A stretch of 64,000 nt of DNA. It comes from Halodesulfovibrio sp. (GTDB lineage: Bacteria > Desulfobacterota > Desulfovibrionia > Desulfovibrionales > Desulfovibrionaceae). Within the stretch, counting starts at the first letter, position 1. The number at the start of each line of letters is the position of its first letter. Below the pieces are notes generated by a model, which was not told the DNA's origin, searched no databases, and worked only from the letters and a program-made list of their open reading frames with translations. This document shows positions 58,431 through 64,000 of the stretch, piece after piece. Where the stretch lies: the NCBI RefSeq assembly GCF_025210605.1, contig NZ_JAOARI010000013.1, positions 1 through 64,000 on the forward strand, in the 5' to 3' direction. The position numbers and the translations under genes were made by a program.

Positions 58431-61400
58431 TTACGCTCTCTTTATCTTGCTCACGTTAACCATGAACGCCTTTGTTTCCGGAATACCGGTGTTAGGGTCG
58501 CCCACAGAAGGAGTGAGGAGGTTTGCAGAATCACCACCGTTTTTCGGTGTCACCCAGCCATAGTGCCAAGGAAGACCGACAAGATGCACGTCCTGTCCCT
58601 GAACTTTGTATGGCTTGATGCGCTTGGTTACGATGGCAACACACTTGAGCTTGCCGCGCAGGCTGGAAACATTCACAGTTTCGCCGTTCGCAATGTTTTC
58701 TTTCTTTGCCAATTCTTCACTGATTTCACAGAACAACTGTGGCTCTGTTTCAATCAGCCATCCCTGATAACGAGTCATCAATCCAGTCTGCCAATGTTCT
58801 GTTACGCGGTATGTGGTTCCAACATACGGGTATTTAGGGTTGGCAACTGCTTTTTCCTCACTTGCAATTTGATATGCAGTAGGGTTGTGCAGCTGGGATG
58901 AGAACGGATGCTTTGCAATAGGGCATTCAAGCGGTTCATAGTGCTCTGGGAATGGACCTTCCTGACGTCCCGGGCCGTAAATCTGACCGAAGCCGTGCTT
59001 ACGCATGATGAACGCATGCTTTGTTCCCGGTTTCCATCCACCATCAGGTACATCGCCCTGCCATTTGGTTTTATCGCCAGTCCAGTTAATAACCGCTTTT
59101 TTAGGTGCGTACGGTTTACCTGTAAGGTCAACAGAAGCACGGTTGTAGAGAATGCGGCGGTTTACAGGCCAGCACCATGCCCAGTTAGGGTACAGCCCGA
59201 TATTCGCTTGTGCTTTGTTTTGTGTTTTGTCACGGCGGGCAGCCATGTTGCCTTTGTCAGTGTAAGAGCCACAGTAGAGCCAGTTACCGGAACATGTTGA
59301 ACCGTCATCTTTAAGGTATGCAAAACTCGGAACCTGCTGACCTTTTTTGAACTTCTTACCCTTAACTTCGGTATCTTTCATAAAGTAACCGTTGATAAGT
59401 TTAGCAATGCCGTGTGGGTCAAAGTGACCGTGGCTGTTCTGCCAGTCGTTCAGTCCAAGGTTTATGATAGGGTCCGGATATGCACCGCCGTCCTTTTTGT
59501 AGAGTTGCTGGATTTTGTCGGTGAGTTTCAGGATGATGTCACCGTCAGGAAGAGTCTGTGCATATGGTTTCGGACCCTGATAACGCCATTGCATCCAGCG
59601 ACCGGAGTTTGTAACGGAGCCTTCTTTTTCGATGGAAACAGCACAAGGCAGGAAGAATACTTCTGTCTTGATGTCCTCAGGTTTCATATCCGGTCCACGC
59701 CAGAATGAAGCTGTTTCGTTGTCGAAAATGTTGACGTTGACGAGCCAGTCAAGCTTGCCCATAGCTTCACGGTTTTTATTGGCGTTTGCGCCGCCGCATG
59801 CCGGGTTCTGACCCCAAGCAAAGAAACCGTCAAACTGCCCCTGATTCATTTTTTCAAACATGGACAGCCAGTAGTATTCTGTCATCGGCTTGTGTGCATC
59901 AAGCTTAGGCAGCATTTCGTACCCTTTTTCCGGTGTTGCCTTCGGGTACATTGCTTTTACGAAACTGGATACATACTTTGGCTTGTTGCCCCACCAGTTT
60001 GCGGACATAGGGTCTGCTGATTTAGGGGTACAGTTTTTGTTGTATGCTGCAAGATCAGACCACTTGGATTTAGGGGTTCCAAGGTATCCCGGCAGAATAT
60101 GTACGAGGAGACAGTGGTCAGTTGAACCCTGCACGTTGGATTCGCCGCGCAGAGCGTTAACACCACCGCCAGCAACGCCAATGTTACCGAGAAGCAGCTG
60201 TACTATTGCCATGGTGCGGATGTTCTGAACACCTACTGTGTGCTGTGTCCAACCCATTGCGTACATGATGGTTGCAGATTTGTCCGGCGATCCGGAAGCT
60301 GCATATGTCTTGTATACCTTGAGGATATCTTCTTTAGGCGTTCCTGTGACGTCAGACACAGTATCTACATCATAACGGGCAAAGTGTTTTTTGAGCAGGT
60401 TGAATACACAACGCGGGTTCTTTAACGATTCGTCGCGAACAGGGACACCATTTTTGTCCAGTTCGAATGCCCATTTGGATTTGTCATATGAACCTGTTTT
60501 AGGATCAAAACCGGAGAAGACACCGTCATCAAATGTATAATCTTTGCCGACAACAAAAGATGCGTTGGTGTAGTTAACAACATACTCTTTGAAGTATTTG
60601 TTGTTATCGAGGATGTATTTGACCATGCCGCCAAGGAAAGGAATATCCGCACCGGAGCGAATAGGAGCAAACATATCGCACTTGGCAGATGTACGGGTAA
60701 AGCGCGGGTCAACATGGATGAGTGTTGCGCCCTTGTCTTTAGCTTTCATTACCCATTTGAAGGAAATAGGATGGTTTTCGGCAGCGTTACTGCCCATGAT
60801 TAATACACAGTCACTGTTCTTAAGGTCGATCCAGTGGTTAGTCATCGCACCGCGTCCAAACGACTCTGCCAGAGCCGCTACAGTTGCGCTGTGTCAGATA
60901 CGCGCTTGGTGTTCAACATACACCAAGCCAAGAGATCTGAGTAATGACTGGTATGCCCAGCATTCTTCGTTATCCATTGCGGCGGAACCGGCAGAAGCGA
61001 TGGCTTCCGTGCGGTTAACTTGCTCGCCTTTTTCATTCTTACGTTGGAAAGACGTATCGCGGGTTTTTTTAACGCGCTTTGCAATTTCTGTCAGTGCCCA
61101 GTCCCAGGAGACAGGTTTCCATTCTGTGCTATTAGGAGCACGGTACAATGGAGTTTGGGGGCGGTTGTCGTTTTCAGCAAGCTGCCATATTGCAGCACCC
61201 TTAGCACACAGAGAACCTTCATTGATCGGGTGATCTGGATCACCTTCGACATTGATTGCACGACCATCACCGTCTTTAGCTGTGTTGACGATAAGTCCGC
61301 AACCTACAGCACAGTAGCAGCATACGGATGTTGTCTGCTTGGACCATTGTAGTTTTTGCAGCTCAGCTTTCGCGACGGTCGGCTTTAAAGAAATACCAAG

Positions 61401-61469
61401 TCCGCCAAAAGCAGATGCGGTGGCGGCACCTGCTGAAAGCTTGAGGAATTGCCTACGGGAGACTGTCAT
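58431..61469 (-). CDS. fdhA: Formate dehydrogenase catalytic subunit, selenocysteine-containing
   Basis: Periplasmic W/Mo-bis-MGD enzyme that oxidises formate to CO2, 1012 residues with Sec at 192. The frame reads through TGA at 60894-60896: before it comes GLVYVEHQARI and after it HSATVAALAESFGRGAM, the exact context of the active-site Sec in D. vulgaris FdhA. The N-terminus has a twin-arginine signal (SRRQFLKLSAGAATASA). CCYCAVGCGLIV and a later cysteine bind the proximal [4Fe-4S] cluster. Length is close to the D. vulgaris enzyme. A SECIS-like hairpin follows the TGA. Annotation software without Sec decoding will split it in two. Confidence 0.95.
60861..60877 (-). promoter_or_regulatory. 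SECIS-like hairpin of fdhA
   Basis: CGGCTC-TGGCA-GAGTCG on the minus strand, beginning 16 bases after the TGA at 60894-60896. Position and size fit bacterial SECIS elements, which lie just behind the UGA inside the coding region. Confidence 0.7.
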
Positions 61470-61493
61470 TGTTCCTCCTGATAATGAAGCTGG

Positions 61494-61733
61494 TCAACGT
61501 CCTCTAATTTCGCAACCAAACGCAAGGAGCATTGCAAATCCGTTACCATATCCTTTGCAGGCAGGCAGAGCATTCACTTGTGTCGGCTGCGGTATTTGAA
61601 TCGGTATTTCTTTAGGGACAGGCGAAAGTTCACACAAAGTGGCACGTGTGTGTACGTCGGTCAGAGAAATTCCGAGTCCTGAAAAAGGAAGCAAAGTCGC
61701 TTCATCGTGTTGAGAACGATTTATACGTTCCAT
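61494..61733 (-). CDS. Small 79-residue protein upstream of fdhA
   Basis: ATG at 61733 with GGAAGGGG eight bases upstream; stop 24 bases before the fdhA start. The product has a proline-rich middle (ELSPVPKEIPIQIPQPTQ) and a C-terminal ACKGYGNGFAMLLAFGCEIR with two cysteines. It has no signal peptide. I know no family. Its ribosome site and place at the head of the fdh transcript make it credible, either as a small maturation or regulatory protein or as a leader peptide. Confidence 0.5.
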   Translation of the reverse strand: MERINRSQHDEATLLPFSGLGISLTDVHTRATLCELSPVPKEIPIQIPQPTQVNALPACKGYGNGFAMLLAFGCEIRGR

Positions 61734-61923
61734 AACAAAAACCCCTTCCAACTTGATTGGAGTGCTGGCTGCACCACGCAATCGTCATCTGATAGAAGCA
61801 GGGTAGTCGTGAAAGAAGGTGTTCAACAATGGAAATAAACTTACAAGGTCTACTGCACTCGGTAAGTGCTATATTATTATAGAAAACAGTACTTTAAAGA
61901 ATGTTGGATTTTGTATACGCACT

Positions 61924-61956
61924 GTTTGACACCGGATATGCGCACGGTTTGACACC
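61924..61956. promoter_or_regulatory. Direct repeat GTTTGACACC in the fdh upstream region
   Basis: GTTTGACACC occurs at 61924-61933 and 61947-61956, 23 bases apart, about two helical turns, on one face of the DNA. A related TTGACAC lies at 62909-62915 upstream of the transposase-like gene. This may be an operator for fdh. It lies about 190 bases upstream of the small fdh ORF. Confidence 0.5.
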
Positions 61957-62012
61957 ATAGAGATGTGAGGTGTGTATCTTATTGAAAATAATGCAAACTT
62001 TGCCGTAAGTGC

Positions 62013-62888
62013 TTACTTTTTGAATGGGTCAAAGTCTGGAACAAGGTCGCATAACTGAGACAGCAATAAGGAGAGAATGTCTCCATCCTTGTTGTTATAG
62101 CGAAATTCCAGTTCTTTGAGGTAGAGCGGGAAACGTTGTGGGGTGATACCCTTAAAACGTTTTAAGCGGGAATGTCCGAATTCCCAGAAGGAGCCTTCCC
62201 GAATTGGGAAGTCATGGTCGTATTTTCTGATGTACTCGTATGGCAGGGAGTCATCGCCACATAGAATGAGCGCATCGTACTGGCGATATTTTCCAGTGTA
62301 TATAATGTTACCCGCACGGAAGAGGGTAAGGTGGAAGCTGTGATTGAAGTGAAATACTGTTTCGGCTTCAATACCGCTCACTAAGTCAATAAAAACCCAG
62401 CCGTTGCGTTCCATTATGCCGAAAACAGGGATAGCACCCTTTGCTCTGACAGGCGGTGCACCGGTAAGTTTTTTTCCTTTAATATATCTGCCCAGTCCGG
62501 TTTCAGGACCAAGTAGCTGGCGGGCATCTGTTGCGTGTGCCAGCAGGGCAAAGCGAATAGTTGTTACTGCCTTGTAGGCAGCATTGTAGGAAAGATTAAC
62601 TTCCTGCGCCAGTTCATGAACTGTGTATTCTTGCAGGAACATGTGAGCAAGGTGGAGCCATGTAGAAGGTGACAGGCTGCCGTTGTTAATCCAGCGTCCG
62701 CTGAAATCCTGAAATGTGTATTTGCAAGTGGCACAGCGATATCGCCCCCCAGAAAGAGTATAAAGCTTGTGTTGTCCGCATCTTGGACAAAAGCGTACAC
62801 CGGAAGGCCAGCAAAAAGAAAGAAGGTATTCTAATGCTGCGTCTTCAGAACTAAGCATGGAGATGTCGAAAGCTGCTGTTTCTTGCAT
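62013..62888 (-). CDS. Transposase-derived zinc-ribbon protein (IS1595/ISXO2-like), probably domesticated
   Basis: 291 residues. The N-terminus is a zinc ribbon (FCPRCGQHKLYTLSGGRYRC followed by ATC), then a helix-turn-helix-like part (EYTVHELAQEVNLSYNAAYKA), then an ISXO2-type domain (GIMERNGWVFIDL, HSRLKRFKGI near the end). Where active members read T-D-G before the aromatic block, this protein has YTGKYRQYDALIL, so a catalytic aspartate seems to be lost. No inverted repeats or target duplication were seen. It lies upstream of the fdh operon on the same strand and may now act as a DNA-binding regulator. The start could instead be GTG six bases earlier. Confidence 0.7.
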   Translation of the reverse strand: MQETAAFDISMLSSEDAALEYLLSFCWPSGVRFCPRCGQHKLYTLSGGRYRCATCKYTFQDFSGRWINNGSLSPSTWLHLAHMFLQEYTVHELAQEVNLSYNAAYKAVTTIRFALLAHATDARQLLGPETGLGRYIKGKKLTGAPPVRAKGAIPVFGIMERNGWVFIDLVSGIEAETVFHFNHSFHLTLFRAGNIIYTGKYRQYDALILCGDDSLPYEYIRKYDHDFPIREGSFWEFGHSRLKRFKGITPQRFPLYLKELEFRYNNKDGDILSLLLSQLCDLVPDFDPFKK

Positions 62889-63126
62889 AGTCACTACTTA
62901 CTGTTAAATTGACACTAGGGCAAGAACTACCTTTGTTTTAGTTGGTTGTACAATCAAAAGCGTGAGTGCTTCCTGCATTATACATTTTGTTATATACTGT
63001 GTTTTGAAACGTTATTCTTCTGCAAGAGCTGGTACTTACTTACAAAAAACTTGCGATTACGTATTTGAAAGTATACGTCATATAAGAAGTGTCCCTTTGT
63101 TTTTTCTGTTTTTCAAGGGAGAGTGT

Positions 63127-64000
63127 ATGCGGCTAGCATTCAAGTTTGCGACTTGGGCTGTGTTCTGTATTGCGTTGCTGGGTTGTGAAACAAAATTAGA
63201 AAAGCCAGCGCAGTATGTGCGGGTTCCCGGTGTTTCTTCTACAGAAATTACTATTGGTTCCTCACTCGCTTTGGAAGGACACGCAAGTTATCTGGGGACA
63301 CAGACCCTGCGTGGTGCGCAAAGTTATTTACGCAATGTAAATGCTCTTGGCGGCGTGCACGGAAGGCTCATAACTTTGCAGGCTATGGATGACGGCTATG
63401 ACCCCACCAGATGTTTAGCAAACACGCACCGCCTTGTGAGCAGCGGTAATATCTTCTCTCTTTTCGGATTTGTCGGAACTCCCACCACCGTACGCGTACT
63501 GCCACTTATTGAAGAAGCAAAAATACCTCTCGTCGGTGCTTTTTCTGGTGCCAATGCGTTACGTGTACCGTTTAATCCCTATGTATTTAATATACGAGCT
63601 TCATACTATCAGGAAACAAAAGCGGCTGTGGAATTGCTTGTTTCACAAATGCAATGCAAACGTATTGCTGTTTTTTATCAGTATGATGCCTATGGATTTG
63701 ACGGGCTTATGGGAACAGAACTTGCTTTACGTGAAGTAGGGCTTGCGCCTGTGGCGCGTGGCTCATATGTTCGGGGGGCTGTAGATATTGATGAGGCTCT
63801 GCATAAAATTGTTACGGCACAGCCTGATGCTGTTGTTCTTGTAGGTACATACGAGCCTTGCGCAGAATTTATTACTAAAGCGGATGCCCTCGGGTTGGAT
63901 GCCGCTTTTTTTAATTTGTCTTTTGTCGGTGCAGAAGAGCTTGCCAGACTTCTACCTGACGACATAAAGGGAGACGTGCTTGTCTCGCAAGTTGTTCCTC
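63127..64000 (+). CDS. Periplasmic-binding-type lipoprotein, partial (runs off the window)
   Basis: ATG at 63127 with AAGGGAG upstream; the frame stays open to the last base (291 complete codons). The start MRLAFKFATWAVFCIALLGC is a lipoprotein signal with the lipobox cysteine at residue 20. The rest is a branched-chain amino-acid type binding fold (Peripla_BP_6): ITIGSSLALEGHASYLGTQT, GAQSYLRNVNALGGVHGR, and IAVFYQYDAYGFDGL. In Desulfovibrio such domains also form the sensor part of signalling proteins, so the unseen C-terminus matters. Confidence 0.82.
   Translation, partial: MRLAFKFATWAVFCIALLGCETKLEKPAQYVRVPGVSSTEITIGSSLALEGHASYLGTQTLRGAQSYLRNVNALGGVHGRLITLQAMDDGYDPTRCLANTHRLVSSGNIFSLFGFVGTPTTVRVLPLIEEAKIPLVGAFSGANALRVPFNPYVFNIRASYYQETKAAVELLVSQMQCKRIAVFYQYDAYGFDGLMGTELALREVGLAPVARGSYVRGAVDIDEALHKIVTAQPDAVVLVGTYEPCAEFITKADALGLDAAFFNLSFVGAEELARLLPDDIKGDVLVSQVVP

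Overview
The window looks like chromosomal DNA of a marine, moderately AT-rich sulfate reducer of the Desulfovibrionaceae, probably near Halodesulfovibrio or Desulfovibrio. The reasons are a classical Desulfovibrio-type flavodoxin, a CO-induced-type (Coo) membrane hydrogenase in the same gene order as in Desulfovibrio vulgaris (cooM-K-L-X-U-H-hypA-cooF), a periplasmic selenocysteine formate dehydrogenase (FdhAB), two C-GCAxxG-C-C proteins, futalosine-route menaquinone genes and an anaerobic (Cbi-type) cobalamin operon. The genus is inferred from gene content; no marker gene was available to test it.

Layout. 1-1900: three near-identical cassettes for a 37-residue cysteine-rich peptide, each with its own leader and terminator, then a C-GCAxxG-C-C protein. 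1981-10497 (minus): the Coo hydrogenase operon with a compact three-way-junction leader. 10560-12000: an AT-rich stretch without genes that holds a perfect CRP-type palindrome and a possible small RNA. 12000-20500: three near-identical tRNA-Leu(GAG) loci, with an extremely methionine-rich secreted protein, glpD and an unusual SulP transporter between copies 1 and 2, and a membrane protein and an RRM protein between copies 2 and 3. 20749-25300: DUF1786, phenylacetate-CoA ligase and DUF456 genes, then flavodoxin with two tiny downstream genes. 25340-30467 (mostly minus): a pseudouridine synthase, two-component and c-di-GMP signalling genes, a CII-like regulator and a divergent NarL-type regulator. 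30554-35507 (minus): a Tim44-like protein, a DUF4198 protein, comF, a flavoprotein, a probable new small selenoprotein, an MBL hydrolase and a nitroreductase.

35968-43796: a degenerate GGDEF/TPR protein, an EamA transporter, and the menaquinone genes mqnD (minus) and mqnE-mqnC-mqnA (plus). 43876-48020 (minus): an AraC regulator and cbiD-cbiET-cbiF. 48176-49802 (plus): a MauE-like, rhodanese and C-GCAxxG-C-C operon. 50310-56522: a cyclic-nucleotide-binding protein and an ABC exporter with a very large insertion in its ATPase domain, divergent from a PP2C phosphatase, anti-sigma kinase and STAS partner-switching operon. 56699-61733 (minus): a MobB/Fe-S fusion, fdhB, fdhA (Sec at residue 192) and a small upstream ORF. 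62013-62888: a transposase-derived protein that seems to have lost a catalytic residue. 63127-end: the start of a periplasmic binding lipoprotein.

The energy genes fit together. Formate dehydrogenase feeds electrons from formate in the periplasm, MobB serves its metal cofactor, the Coo complex couples ferredoxin and H2 to ion transport, flavodoxin is a soluble carrier, and the mqn genes supply menaquinone. Selenocysteine decoding is strongly implied by fdhA, and this supports reading the in-frame TGA at 34222-34224 as a second selenoprotein. The items most worth following up are that small selenoprotein, the cysteine-rich peptide array, the Met-rich protein, the ABC exporter and partner-switch module, the coo leader RNA and the triplicated tRNA-Leu loci.
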